Positions 26,042-35,400 of a stretch of 64,000 bases of DNA are shown here, piece after piece (position 1 is the stretch's first letter; each line of letters starts with the position of its first letter). The notes below the pieces were generated by a model. The model ran no database searches and was not told where the DNA came from. It worked only from the letters and a program-made list of their open reading frames with translations. A program made the position numbers and the translations under genes. The DNA lies in the NCBI RefSeq assembly GCF_014084105.1, contig NZ_CP048289.1, positions 4,349,922-4,413,921 on the forward strand, in the 5' to 3' direction. This stretch comes from Streptacidiphilus sp. P02-A3a. GTDB lineage: Bacteria; Actinomycetota; Actinomycetes; Streptomycetales; Streptomycetaceae.

Positions 26042-27271
26042 TCAGCCGCCGTCCAGCTGCTGGAGCGCCTCTCGCGCGAAATCCGCAACCTGCTGGTGGG
26101 GCGAGTCGACGGCCAGTCGGAAGGCGGCCCGCGCACCCTCGGTGTCACCGGCTTTCAGGTGCAGCAGGCCGAGCGCGAGTGCCCCCTTGGAAGCGTGCTC
26201 CGGATGTCCCGAGTCGATGGCTACCTGATAGGCCGCACGTGCGCCCGTGTTGTCGCCCGACTTCTTGAGCAGAACGCCGAGGTTGAGCGCTGCCTTCGGG
26301 GCCCACTCCGGGTGGCGGGAGGCGAGAACCCGTCGGTAGGCCGCCTCTGCGGCCGGCCGGTTCTCCGCGTCGTGGAACAGCAGACCGAGGCCGAGTGCGG
26401 CCTCCGGGGCATGTTCGTGGTGTCCGGAGTCAATGGCTTGCTGGAACGCCTTCCGTGCGTCGGTCTTGTCCGGCAGGTCGGCGAGCAGGAAGCCGAGGTA
26501 GGAGGCCGCGTGCGGGGTGTGGTCCGGGTGCGGGGTGTCGATGGCCAGCTGATATGCGGCTCGCGCGCCCTGCGGGTCACCGGTCCCCGCCAGCAGGACC
26601 CCGAGGTTGAGGGCTGCTTCGCTGACCTGCTCAGGACGGCGGGAATCGATGGCTACCTGGTAGGCCGCCCGTGCACCGGTTACGTTTCCCGCCTCGGCAA
26701 GCTGATTTCCCAGGCCGATCGCTGCCTTCGGGGCCCACTGCGGGTGGTGGGAGTCCACGGCCAGGCGGAAGGCGGCCAGCGCGGCCGAGGTGTCGCCCGT
26801 TTCCGTCAACAGCACGGCGAGGTTGTACGTTGCTCGCGGGGCGAGGTCCCTGTGGCACGAGTCGACGGCCAGTTGGAAGGCGGCCTTCGCGTCTTCCGCG
26901 TCCCCGGACCGTTTCAGCAGCAGCCCCAGGCTGTCCGCGGCGCGTGGGGCCTGGTCGCGGTGATGGGAGTCGATGGCGACCTGGTAGGCGGCCCGCGCAC
27001 CGGTCACGTCCCCCTCCCGTGCCAGCATCGAGCCCAAGTTCACGGCCGCGGTCGGCGCCCACTCGGAGTGCTGCGAGTCGATGGTCTGGCGATAACCGGC
27101 CCGTGCAGCCGCCGCGTCCCCCGATTTCTGGCTCCGTACGGCGAGATTGAAGACAACGCGCGGCGGTAGGTCGTGGCTCTCGGGGTCGGTGGCCAGCCTG
27201 ACTCCAGCCTTGGCACCGTCCACGATCCCCCTGACGCCATCGCCTATCCTCGCCCACAGTCCATCGCGCAC
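26042..27271 (-). CDS. Protein of about ten TPR-like 36-residue repeats
   Basis: A 409-residue protein built almost wholly of 36-residue helical repeats with consensus A-x-x-LG-xLL-xx-GD-xx-GARAAYQ-AIDS-xH-xx-AP. This is a tetratricopeptide/Sel1-like solenoid used for protein binding. The underlying DNA is a series of about 108-bp near repeats (AAYQVAIDS recurs four times). No signal peptide, enzymatic domain or membrane segment is present. The GTG at 27271 follows AAGGGGGG. Repeats this regular can gain or lose units by recombination. It is probably a scaffold or regulator; the partner is unknown. Confidence 0.85.
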   Translation of the reverse strand: MRDGLWARIGDGVRGIVDGAKAGVRLATDPESHDLPPRVVFNLAVRSQKSGDAAAARAGYRQTIDSQHSEWAPTAAVNLGSMLAREGDVTGARAAYQVAIDSHHRDQAPRAADSLGLLLKRSGDAEDAKAAFQLAVDSCHRDLAPRATYNLAVLLTETGDTSAALAAFRLAVDSHHPQWAPKAAIGLGNQLAEAGNVTGARAAYQVAIDSRRPEQVSEAALNLGVLLAGTGDPQGARAAYQLAIDTPHPDHTPHAASYLGFLLADLPDKTDARKAFQQAIDSGHHEHAPEAALGLGLLFHDAENRPAAEAAYRRVLASRHPEWAPKAALNLGVLLKKSGDNTGARAAYQVAIDSGHPEHASKGALALGLLHLKAGDTEGARAAFRLAVDSPHQQVADFAREALQQLDGG

Positions 27272-27356
27272 GGGCCCCCCTTGTCACACGTCACGTGATT
27301 CCCCGCGGAGGATACCGGTAGGTGTGGATCTCGTTGGAGGACGGCGAGGGCGACGG

Positions 27357-28319
27357 TCACCCCCTGGGCACGCTGGGTGTGCGGGTCACCGCCGGCCGGC
27401 CGAGCTCGTGCAGCGGGTGGATCAGCTGGTCCACCAGTTGGTGGGCCACGTTCGGGGGATAGGGGGCGCGCAGGCTGAGGACGATGTGGGTGAAGCCTGC
27501 CGCGATCAGTGCGGTGAGCGCGGCGCGGTCCGCGGCGGGGTCGTCGTAGGTGACGATGTACTGGACGGAACGGGTGATCGCGCGCGGGTCGCGGCCGATG
27601 GCGGCGCAGTGGGCGTCCAGGACCTGGCTGCGTTCGGTGACCAGCTCGACGCTGTTGTGCGGTGGGCCGGGGACGTTCCAGATGTCCGCCTGTTCGGCGA
27701 CCAGCCGCAGCAGCCGCGTGCCCCAGCCGCCGATCAGGATCGGCGGCCCTGGGCGCTGGACCGGCTTGGGTTCGTGGCGGTTGCCGGTCAGCCGGTGGTA
27801 GGGGCCGTGGAAGTCGAGGACGTCCTGGGTCCACATGCCGCGCAGTACCGTGATGGTTTCCGCGAGCCGGGCGATGCCCTCGCCGGGGGATACCAGGGTC
27901 ATGCCGTATCCGGCGTATTCGGCGGCGGCCGGGTTCTCGCCCGCGATGCCACCGGCTCCGGTGGGCTGGTGGGTGCCGCCGACGCCCAGGCCCATGACCA
28001 GCCGTCCGTCGGAGATGACGTCCACGGTGGTGGCCATCTTCCCGAGCAGGGCGGGATTGCGGAGCCGGTTGCTGGTGACCAGCAGTCCCAGGCGCAGCCG
28101 CTGGGTGCGTGCGGCGAGTGCGCTGAGCGCTGTCCACCCTTCCAGCACCGTGCCGTCCTTGGGGCCGACGATGGGCATCAGGTGGTCCCACAGCCAGGCG
28201 TCGGCGATCTCGGGCAGTTCGTCGGCTTCCTGCCAGACGCGCAGGATGTCCGCGTAGGAGACCCGCATCGGAGTGGTCTTGATGCCGAACGTAACTGGCT
28301 GCTGCGGTAGTTGACTCAT
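27357..28319 (-). CDS. LLM-class flavin-dependent oxidoreductase
   Basis: A 320-residue luciferase-like monooxygenase/F420-dependent oxidoreductase. SQLPQQPVTFGIKT starts the barrel. LGLLVTSNRLRNPALLGKMA, DVISDGRLVMGLGVGG and PPILIGGWGTRLLRLVAEQAD are LLM-family motifs for the flavin/F420 site. The ATG at 28319 is preferred over 28325 because AGG is then nine bases upstream. It is divergent from a MarR gene, with operator-like repeats between them, so it is probably the MarR target. Whether it uses FMN or F420 cannot be told. Confidence 0.87.
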   Translation of the reverse strand: MSQLPQQPVTFGIKTTPMRVSYADILRVWQEADELPEIADAWLWDHLMPIVGPKDGTVLEGWTALSALAARTQRLRLGLLVTSNRLRNPALLGKMATTVDVISDGRLVMGLGVGGTHQPTGAGGIAGENPAAAEYAGYGMTLVSPGEGIARLAETITVLRGMWTQDVLDFHGPYHRLTGNRHEPKPVQRPGPPILIGGWGTRLLRLVAEQADIWNVPGPPHNSVELVTERSQVLDAHCAAIGRDPRAITRSVQYIVTYDDPAADRAALTALIAAGFTHIVLSLRAPYPPNVAHQLVDQLIHPLHELGRPAVTRTPSVPRG

Positions 28320-28363
28320 GGCCATCAGCCTAGCAAATCATCAGCTGTCTCAATCATCAGAAA

Positions 28364-28377
28364 GGCAAACTATTGCC
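28364..28377. promoter_or_regulatory. Operator-like repeats between LLM gene and marR
   Basis: GGCAAACTATTGCC has 5-bp inverted arms (GGCAA/TTGCC) around ACTA. Nearby, ATCATCAG occurs twice in direct repeat 16 bp apart (28337-28344 and 28353-28360). Both are in the 79-bp divergent gap, where the MarR protein probably binds. Confidence 0.45.
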
Positions 28378-28398
28378 GGGTGGAGATATCCTGGTGCG

Positions 28399-28848
28399 AT
28401 GCCGAGCGATACGAGCCCTACCGTCCTGTCGAGCCGCCTGGGCTACCTGCTCAAGCACGCCCAACTGCGCTACGCCCAGGCCTCGGCCCAGGCGCTGGCC
28501 CCGCTCGGCCTGGACGGCCGTGACCTGGCGGTGCTGGCCGTGCTCGGATCCGGGGTCCCGCTGTCCCAGCAGGAAGCGGCCGACCAACTCGGCGTCGACC
28601 GCAGCACCATGGTTGGCGTGGTCGACGCCCTGGAGGCCCGGGCGTTGGCGGAGCGCCGCCGCAGTCCCGCTGACCGGCGCAAGAACATCGTCGAACTCAC
28701 GGATCAGGGGCGGGCGTTGCTGCGGCGGGCGGAGCACGTCCGGCAGGATGCCGAGCGCCGTTTCCTGGCGCCGCTGCCCGCCGCCGAGGCCGACACCCTG
28801 TTGCGGGCGCTGGGCACGCTGGCCGCCGAGCCGGGACCGCAGGCCTGA
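28399..28848 (+). CDS. MarR family transcriptional regulator
   Basis: A 149-residue winged-helix protein: LGYLLKHAQLRYAQA (dimerisation helix), PLSQQEAADQLGVDRSTMVGVVDALEARAL (helix-turn-helix, with the D-x-R-x-x wing RSPADRRKNIVELTDQG). Typical of MarR repressors that respond to phenolic or oxidant ligands. It is divergent from the LLM oxidoreductase and probably controls both genes. The start is set at the ATG at 28399; a GGAG lies a little far upstream. Confidence 0.9.
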   Translation: MPSDTSPTVLSSRLGYLLKHAQLRYAQASAQALAPLGLDGRDLAVLAVLGSGVPLSQQEAADQLGVDRSTMVGVVDALEARALAERRRSPADRRKNIVELTDQGRALLRRAEHVRQDAERRFLAPLPAAEADTLLRALGTLAAEPGPQA

Positions 28849-28945
28849 GCGGGAGGCCAGGCGGTTCACCCGGGGCCGGGGCGGGGTACGTCGGCGAAGC
28901 GGCCGCATGGAACCGGGTGTGCGGCCCGGCCGGGGGGTGCGGGCG

Positions 28946-29344
28946 TCAGCGGCCGAACTTCGCGATCGCGGCCGCGGTGACCGGGGTGAAGAAGTTGACG
29001 AGGTTGCCGTCCGGGTCGCGCAGCAGCAGCGACCGGTTGCCCCAGGGCATGGTGGTGGGCTCGTTGACGAAGTCCGTGACCTGGCCGGTCAGGCGCTCGT
29101 ACGTCCGGTCCACGTCGTCCACCAGGAACTCGATGACCACGCTGTGGTTGTCGGCCGGGCGCGAGGAGCCCGCGGCGAACAGCGCGACGGTGCGGGTGTG
29201 GGCGATGGCGACGGTGCCGGAGGCGGTCCGCAGCTCGGCGAAGTCCTCGGTGGACCAGGTCGCCGGGACCTCGGTGGCCTTCTCGTAGAAGGTGACGAGG
29301 CGGGTGACGTCGTCGGTGATGATCCGGATCGAGACGAAGTCCAT
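28946..29344 (-). CDS. VOC (glyoxalase/bleomycin-resistance-like) family protein
   Basis: A 132-residue vicinal oxygen chelate protein: FVSIRIITDDVTRLVTFYEKA at the start, then HSVVIEFLVDDVDRTYERL and RSLLLRDPDGNLVNFF, the usual VOC beta-alpha-beta repeats. The DPDGNLVNFF end is diagnostic. The metal-ligand set is not obvious, so the enzymatic class is open. The ATG at 29344 has GGGAG upstream. It is divergent from a WYL-type regulator with a likely shared operator. Confidence 0.88.
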   Translation of the reverse strand: MDFVSIRIITDDVTRLVTFYEKATEVPATWSTEDFAELRTASGTVAIAHTRTVALFAAGSSRPADNHSVVIEFLVDDVDRTYERLTGQVTDFVNEPTTMPWGNRSLLLRDPDGNLVNFFTPVTAAAIAKFGR

Positions 29345-29416
29345 GGTGTTCTCCCTGAAGTCTGGGCCTGGTGTCGGTGCGGCCGTTTCTGGCCTCGCTG
29401 TGCACGCTAGCCCGAA

Positions 29417-29439
29417 TACTGGACAGAATCGGTCCACTA
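29417..29439. promoter_or_regulatory. Near-palindromic operator between VOC gene and WYL regulator
   Basis: TACTGGAC and GTCCACTA flank a 7-base spacer with one mismatch per side (TGGAC-N7-GTCCA core). The site is 20 bp before the regulator start and in the divergent promoter region. Confidence 0.45.
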
Positions 29440-29458
29440 TCGGCGGTAGAGTCGACGC

Positions 29459-30490
29459 ATGTCCCGACCAACCGGCCGTGTGCTGACCCTGCTGGAGCTG
29501 CTGCAATCGGGCGGCACCCGCACGATGGCCGAACTCGCCGACCGGCTCGGCGTGGACGGTCGCACCGTGCGGCGGTACGTGGACCAGCTGGTCGAGCTGG
29601 AGGTGCCGGTCGAAGCGGTGCGGGGCCGCTACGGCGGCTACCGGCTGGCCCCCGGCTACCGTCTGCCGCCGCTGATGCTCAGCGATGACGAGGCGATCGC
29701 GGTGCTGCTGGGCCTGGTGGCGGGCAGTCGGACGGGGCTGACGACGGCGGCGGCCACCGCGGGCGAGACGGCGGCGGCCAAGATCCGACGGGTGCTGCCG
29801 CGGCGGCTGGCCGGGCGGCTGGAGGCGGTCCTGGAATCCCTCGCCTTCACCCAGCCGCCGGGTGAGTCCGCCGCCCCCGACGCCGCGGTCCTGCTGACCG
29901 TCGCCGACGCGGTGCGCCACCACCGGCCGGTCTCGATCCGGTACACCGACCGGCAGGACCGACGCAGCGAGCGCACGCTGCACCCGTACGGCCTCGTGGC
30001 CCACGCGGGCCGCTGGTACGTCACCGGCCACGACCCGGCCGCCGGGGAGGAGCGGAGTTTCCGGCTCGATCGGATCGCGGACGCGCGGGCACTGCCCGGT
30101 TCCTTCGAGGCCCCTGCCGAGCCCGACCCGGCGCAGCGCCTGCTGTCCGGTTTCGCGACGGCCGACTACCGCTACCGGGTCCGCCTGCGGATCCACGCCA
30201 CCGCCGACCAGGTCCGCGCCCGGCTACCGGCCGCCGTCGCGAGCGTGCACGACCTCGACCCCGACCCCGACCCCGACCTCGACCCGGACCTCGACCCGGA
30301 CGCGGATCCGGCGGCCGAGCGCTGGCTGCGGGTCGAGCTGCGCGCGGAACGGCTCGACTGGCTGCCTCCGCTGCTGGCGGCCCTCGACCGCCCCTTCCTC
30401 ATCGACCAGCCCGCCGAGCTGCGGACCCTTGTCCAGGAGTTCGCTGCCCGCCTGTCCGCCCGCGCGCGGCAGGCCGCCCAGCAGGCCTGA
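29459..30490 (+). CDS. YafY-type HTH-WYL transcriptional regulator
   Basis: A 343-residue regulator. Residues 1-60 are an HTH_11-type winged helix (RTMAELADRLGVDGRTVRRYVDQL), with RYGGYRLAPGYRLPPLMLSDDEA as the usual linker. The WYL ligand-sensing domain follows (PVSIRYTDRQDRRSERTLHPYGLVAHAGRWYVTG). A C-terminal WCX domain is present. Within it an in-frame Asp/Pro repeat (HDLDPDPDPDLDPDLDP, DNA 30251-30309) is an unusual insertion. It probably autoregulates and controls the divergent VOC gene. Confidence 0.9.
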   Translation: MSRPTGRVLTLLELLQSGGTRTMAELADRLGVDGRTVRRYVDQLVELEVPVEAVRGRYGGYRLAPGYRLPPLMLSDDEAIAVLLGLVAGSRTGLTTAAATAGETAAAKIRRVLPRRLAGRLEAVLESLAFTQPPGESAAPDAAVLLTVADAVRHHRPVSIRYTDRQDRRSERTLHPYGLVAHAGRWYVTGHDPAAGEERSFRLDRIADARALPGSFEAPAEPDPAQRLLSGFATADYRYRVRLRIHATADQVRARLPAAVASVHDLDPDPDPDLDPDLDPDADPAAERWLRVELRAERLDWLPPLLAALDRPFLIDQPAELRTLVQEFAARLSARARQAAQQA

Positions 30491-30576
30491 GCTCCGGGGC
30501 GGCCGATTCATCCTCCGCCGGGGTCCTGCCTGGTGGCCGGGCCCCGGCGGCCCGGCGGCGGTCGTTGCGGGTCCGC

Positions 30577-31101
30577 TCAGCGGAACCACCATTTCGTCAC
30601 GCCCTGCGGTTCGGTCATCGCGGTGGCGGTGACCGTGTACACGGTCATCCGGTACAGCTGCCAGGGCCCGGGGCCGGCGCTGGGGGCGCTGTAGGGGGCG
30701 GCGACGACGTCGCCCTGGGCCTCGGCGGGCCAGCCGATCTCGCGGTACTTCGCGGTGATCGTGGCCAGGACGCCGGGGTCGCTCTCGCGTACGGCCCTGC
30801 CCTCGAAGACGAAGTCCCACTCGGTCAGGCCCGCGGTGAGGGTGCAGCGCGGGTCGGCGAGCAGGTTGCGGGTCTTCTGGGCCCCGGGGCCGGTGGTGAA
30901 GAAGACCGCTCCCCGGTGCCAGATGTGGCCGATCCCGGCCGCGTGCGGGCGGCCGTCCGCCCGGACGGTGCCCAGGAACCAGGTGCGTCCGGGGCCTGCG
31001 GTGACGGCCGCGATCGCCGCCTCGACCCGCTCCCATTCCAGGGTCGCGGTGCCGTACAGGGTGTCCAGGTTCTTCGTCCGCAGGGGCGTGAGCTCGGTCA
31101 T
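30577..31101 (-). CDS. Pyridoxamine 5'-phosphate oxidase family protein
   Basis: A 174-residue split-barrel flavin/F420-binding protein: TWFLGTVRADGRPHAAGIGHIWHRGAVFFTTGPGAQKTRNL is the PPOX-type flavin strand and phosphate loop. DPRCTLTAG and a C-terminal VTKWWF follow. Such proteins reduce small molecules with FMN or F420. The ATG at 31101 follows AGGAGG. It is transcribed alone. Confidence 0.85.
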   Translation of the reverse strand: MTELTPLRTKNLDTLYGTATLEWERVEAAIAAVTAGPGRTWFLGTVRADGRPHAAGIGHIWHRGAVFFTTGPGAQKTRNLLADPRCTLTAGLTEWDFVFEGRAVRESDPGVLATITAKYREIGWPAEAQGDVVAAPYSAPSAGPGPWQLYRMTVYTVTATAMTEPQGVTKWWFR

Positions 31102-31370
31102 GGGGGTTCCCTCCTGCCTCAAACTGCCCGAAAGGACCCACGATGCCGTCCGACCGGCCCCACGGGGCGCGCGACACGCGGGCGACGGGTCCGTGCCGGT
31201 GTGTGTTGCGGGCGTGTGTTGCCCGTTTCGGTCGTACTGTCGCTGACCTGCGGTGCGTGGATCGGGGCCGGGTGTTCAACTGCGGACTGCGGCGGTCTGG
31301 CGGACAGCGTGGCCGTTTACGCTTTGCCTGCACGGCAGTTCACGGCAGTACGGAAAGGGACGTCTGAGTT

Positions 31371-32294
31371 ATGCGCAACGCAGTCGGGAGTCTGCCGCAA
31401 CCGTGGCAGGCGCCCTCATCCGTCCCGAACACCGGAACCGGGTTGTGTACCGGGCATCATGGCGAGTTGTTGCAGGGGTCGTTCGCCCGCGCGGAGCGGG
31501 GTCTGATCACCTTGCCGGTTCGTGAGATCAGCAGCAGGGTGTGCTTCACCCCCACCGTCGGCGACCGGGCCCTGACGGTCGTTCCGGCGCAGCGGGTCAA
31601 GGCCGGTGAGGCCGCGCGGCAGGCTCTGGCCGCGTTGGGGCGCGCGGAGTTGGGCGGGGTGCTGGAGGTCCGCTCCACGATCCCGGTCGGCAAGGGTTTC
31701 GGTTCGTCCTCGTGTGACATCGTGGCGGCGATCCGGGCTGTCCATGACGCGTTGGGGCGGGAGTTGACGCCGCGCGGGACGGCGGTGATCGCGGCGCGGG
31801 TCGAGTCGGCGTCCGATCCGCTGATGTACAGCGGGACCACGGTGCTGTTCGCGCAGCGCGAGGGCCGGGTGGTGCGCACGTTGCCCTGTCTGCCGCCGCT
31901 GTGGGTGCTGGGGTGCGACTCGGCGCCGCCCGAGGGTCGGGTGTTGACCGAGTTGATGGCTCTTCCGGCTTACACGGCGGCGGAGTTGGCGAGCTTCGAA
32001 GGGCTGCTGGAGGACATGGTCCGGGCGCTGGAGCAGCGCGACGTGGGGCTGGTCGGCAAGGTGGCCACCGAGAGCGCCGTCATCAACGGCCGCTACCTGC
32101 CGAACCCGTTGCTGGATCCCGCTCGTGAGGTGGCGGCGGTGTGTGCGGCGGCGGGTGTGCAGGTCGCGCACAGCGGGACCTTGGTCGGGTTGCTGTTCGC
32201 CGACACCCCCGACGTGCGCGCCCGCGCCGCGCAGGCGGCGCGGCTGCTGCGACCGTTGGGAGCACGCCGCTTCCGCCTGCACCGCGTCCACTGA
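31371..32294 (+). CDS. GHMP kinase, PduX-like (L-threonine kinase)
   Basis: A 307-residue GHMP-family kinase. The start GTGLCTGHHGELLQGSF corresponds to the motif-1 CGELVQG of PduX-type enzymes. The ATP loop is STIPVGKGFGSSSCDIVAAI, and VESASDPLMY lies near the active site. The C-terminal HSGTLVGLLF gives motif 3. PduX makes L-threonine phosphate for the cobalamin lower loop; other GHMP kinases act on other small substrates, so the substrate is uncertain. No cob genes are nearby. The ATG has GGAAAGGGA upstream. Confidence 0.72.
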   Translation: MRNAVGSLPQPWQAPSSVPNTGTGLCTGHHGELLQGSFARAERGLITLPVREISSRVCFTPTVGDRALTVVPAQRVKAGEAARQALAALGRAELGGVLEVRSTIPVGKGFGSSSCDIVAAIRAVHDALGRELTPRGTAVIAARVESASDPLMYSGTTVLFAQREGRVVRTLPCLPPLWVLGCDSAPPEGRVLTELMALPAYTAAELASFEGLLEDMVRALEQRDVGLVGKVATESAVINGRYLPNPLLDPAREVAAVCAAAGVQVAHSGTLVGLLFADTPDVRARAAQAARLLRPLGARRFRLHRVH

Positions 32295-32338
32295 ACCACC
32301 CCCCGGGCGGGTCGGCCCACTGCTGGGCGGACGTGGGT

Positions 32339-32368
32339 GATGCCGGGCGGTGAGGGCCGCCCGGCATC
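32339..32368. terminator. Strong bidirectional terminator
   Basis: Exact 12-bp arms GATGCCGGGCGG (32339-32350) and CCGCCCGGCATC (32357-32368) with loop TGAGGG, between the converging GHMP kinase and the large secreted protein gene. Confidence 0.75.
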
Positions 32369-32409
32369 GGTGGTGGGGCACGGGTGGTGCGTGTGGACGG
32401 GCTGTTCGG

Positions 32410-35400
32410 TCAGGCGAAGTAGCCGCTGCTGTCGAGGACGAAGTCGACGGGTGCCGAGCTGTTGTTGTAGATGTCGAGTCCGTCGCCGTTGCCGGTCGGG
32501 GTCATGATGAGGTTGCTGCTGGCGACGCCGCTGACCCAGTTGATGCTGGAACTGCCGTCGGGGACGCGGGTGAGCCCGTTGGCGTAGGCGACGGCGAAGC
32601 CGCTGCCGGTGGCATCGGTCGCGGTGAGCACGCCGACCAGGGTCGGCACCGCGGCTGTGGTGACCTGCTGGATGTCGGTGCCGCTGACGAGGTAAGGGGT
32701 GTCGGACGCGACCTGGCCCGCACTGCCGCCGGTTCCGTTGCGGGTGTCGACGATGCGGGTGGGGTTGACCGTGTGGTACGTCTCCCCGGTGGTGGAGTTG
32801 GTGTAGTAGCCGGAGACGTCCACGATGACGTCGGTGGCCGATCCGTAGTCGGCGATGGTGATGGTCCCGCCGCTGCTGAGCGGGGTGTCAGCGGCCATTG
32901 AGGCGTCGCCGGTACCGGCGGTGTAGGTGAGGCTGGTCAGGTTGGCGGGTGCCGCGCCGGTGGCGTAGACGGACAGGCCTCCGACGCCGGTCTCGTCGTA
33001 GGTGGTGATGTTGGCGGCGACCGCGGTGGCTCCGGCCGGGACGCCCAACAGTCCTTCGGCGCCGGTGACCTGCAGTGTGAAGGAGGAGTTGGCGGCAACC
33101 GGGCCGGTGCCGGACAGGCTGGTGCCGGCCACGCTGCTGCCGGTGTCCAGGACCCGCTGGGTCACGCCCAGGGGCGTGTAGGTCTGGTCGTTGGCCACGG
33201 TGGCGTCGCTGGTGAAGTAGCCGGTGAGGTCGACCACCAGGGCGAGCGGGCCACCGGAGGCGTACAGGTCGATCTTGCCGTCGGTACCCACGGGCACGAT
33301 CTGGTTGCCGGTCACGGTGGTGCCGGCGACGTAGTTGGTGGAGGAGGTGACGGGCTGCTGGGTGTTGTCGGCGTAGGCGGTCAGGTAGCCCGCCGTGGAC
33401 TCGTTGACGGCGGTGACGTCGACGGCGACCGCGGTCACCGAGGTCGGGATGGTGGTGGGGGACCCGGTGCTGCTCGGGGTGACCGTGTCGCCGCTGATCT
33501 GCAGCGCGGTGACGGATCCGGCGGCGACGGTGGCGCTGCCCGCGGTGATTCCGGTGGTGTGGCTGAGATCGGTGCTGTAGCGGGTGTCCAGGATGCGGGT
33601 GGCGGTGACGGACTGGTGGTAGCCGGCCGCGGTGTACGGCTGGGCGGGCGGCACGACGGCACCGGACCAGGTCTGCACCTGGGCGACGTCACCGGCGAAG
33701 TGGCCGGACCCGGCGCCCTGGTACAGATCGGAGCCGATCAGGAAGTCCCCGTCGGCGCCGGTACTGGGGGCGGTGTGCGGGCCGGTGGCCACGTGGACGT
33801 CGTCGACGTACAGGTCCATGACCTTGGTGGTCGCGTTATAGATCGCGGTCAGGTGGGCCCAGGCGCCGAGGTTGACGGTTCCGCCGGTGATGACGTCGTA
33901 GGTCAGCCCGGTTCCGGATCCGGTGTTGAGTTGGAACTGCCAGCCGGTGGCGCTGGGGAAGACGACCATGCCGAAGTCGGAGGAGCCGCTCTGGGAGATC
34001 ACCGCGCCGCCGTAGCTGGTCGGCTTGGCCCACGCGGAGAGGGTGAAGCTCCGGGTCAGGTCCACGGCGGCGCTGGTGGTCGACAGGCTGCCGCTGGTGC
34101 CGTTGAAGGCGACGTCGGCGGGGAAGTTGGCGTCGCCGGTGTCCCAGGTGGTGCCGCTGTCGCCGGTCAGGGTCAGCGCCGGGTTGCCGGTGGTGTCGGC
34201 GGCGGTGGTGACCGTGCCGGTGGTGTTGTCGTCCAGGGCCCAGGTGTGGCCTTCGGCGGCGATCTGCTGCGGGACGGTCGTGGTGAGGGTGGACCCGGAG
34301 ATCGAGGCGGCGGTGACGTCCGTGGTGGCGCCGGTGGATGAGACGCCCCACAGGCCGGCGCTGCCGCCGAACTCGGCGCCCTCGATCACCGGGTAGGTGG
34401 TCGAGCCCCAGCCGCTGGTCTCCAATTCCACGGGCGTGACGGTCGTGTTCGTGCCCTGGATGACGTTCTGGGCGAGGTCCAGCGTCGCGGTGGGGCTGTA
34501 GTAGTAGAGCGCGCCGGTGCTGTCGTCGCGGGCGAACAGCGCGGGCAGGGAGGTGTAGGGGGTGGTGGCGACCAGACTGGTGGTGATCGTCCAGCCGTTC
34601 CAGTTGCCGGTCCCGGTGGGGTTGGTGTCCAGCAGGTCGATGTCGCTGGTGGTGCTCGGCGAGCCGAAGGTGAAGTATCCGCCGGGCGTGTCCGCGGATG
34701 GCGACAGGTACAGCGACCCGTCGATGGTCATCAGCAGGTCGGGTTGGGCGAGGATGATGTTCCCGCCCTGCCCGGTGTTCCCGCTGGCGGTGTTGTTGAG
34801 GTTGCCGGCGTTGGCGAGGTGGGTGGCGTAGACGGGTGCCGAACCGGTGCCGTCGGTGAAGGCGCCACTGACCACGTCCTGCTCGTTGGCGATCTGCAGG
34901 GCGGAGCCGTCGCCGTTGCCGTCCAGGATGGTGGCGGTACCGTCGCTGGGGTTGTAGGTCGCGACGTCGTTGAAGCCGCTGCCGCCGGTGGCGAAGTGGC
35001 CGGTGAAGGCCTCCAGGCCGTTCCACTCCTGGGGACTGGTGGCACTGATGGCGGTGTCGATGCCGGTGCCCTGGGCTCCGATGTCGGTGGCCTGCGTGGC
35101 GACCTGGCCGGTACCGGCGGACTGGCTGTCCGCCTGCCACAGGCCGGGCGGCAGCCCGTTCTTGTTCCCGACGGTGATCAGGTCGGGCAGCCCGTCGCCG
35201 TTCAGGTCCCCGTCGGCGGCTGTCGCCGGGGCGGCGGCCTCGATGACGCAGGTGGCGGAGTCACCGATGTTGCCGCCGGCGGCCACCGCGGTGACAGTCA
35301 GGACGTTGGTGGCCCGGGTCGGGATGACGGTCAGGGTGGTCTGGGTGGTGGAGACGGCCGCGCCGCCGTTGATCTGGTAGACGTAGTTCGAGGGTGTCGC

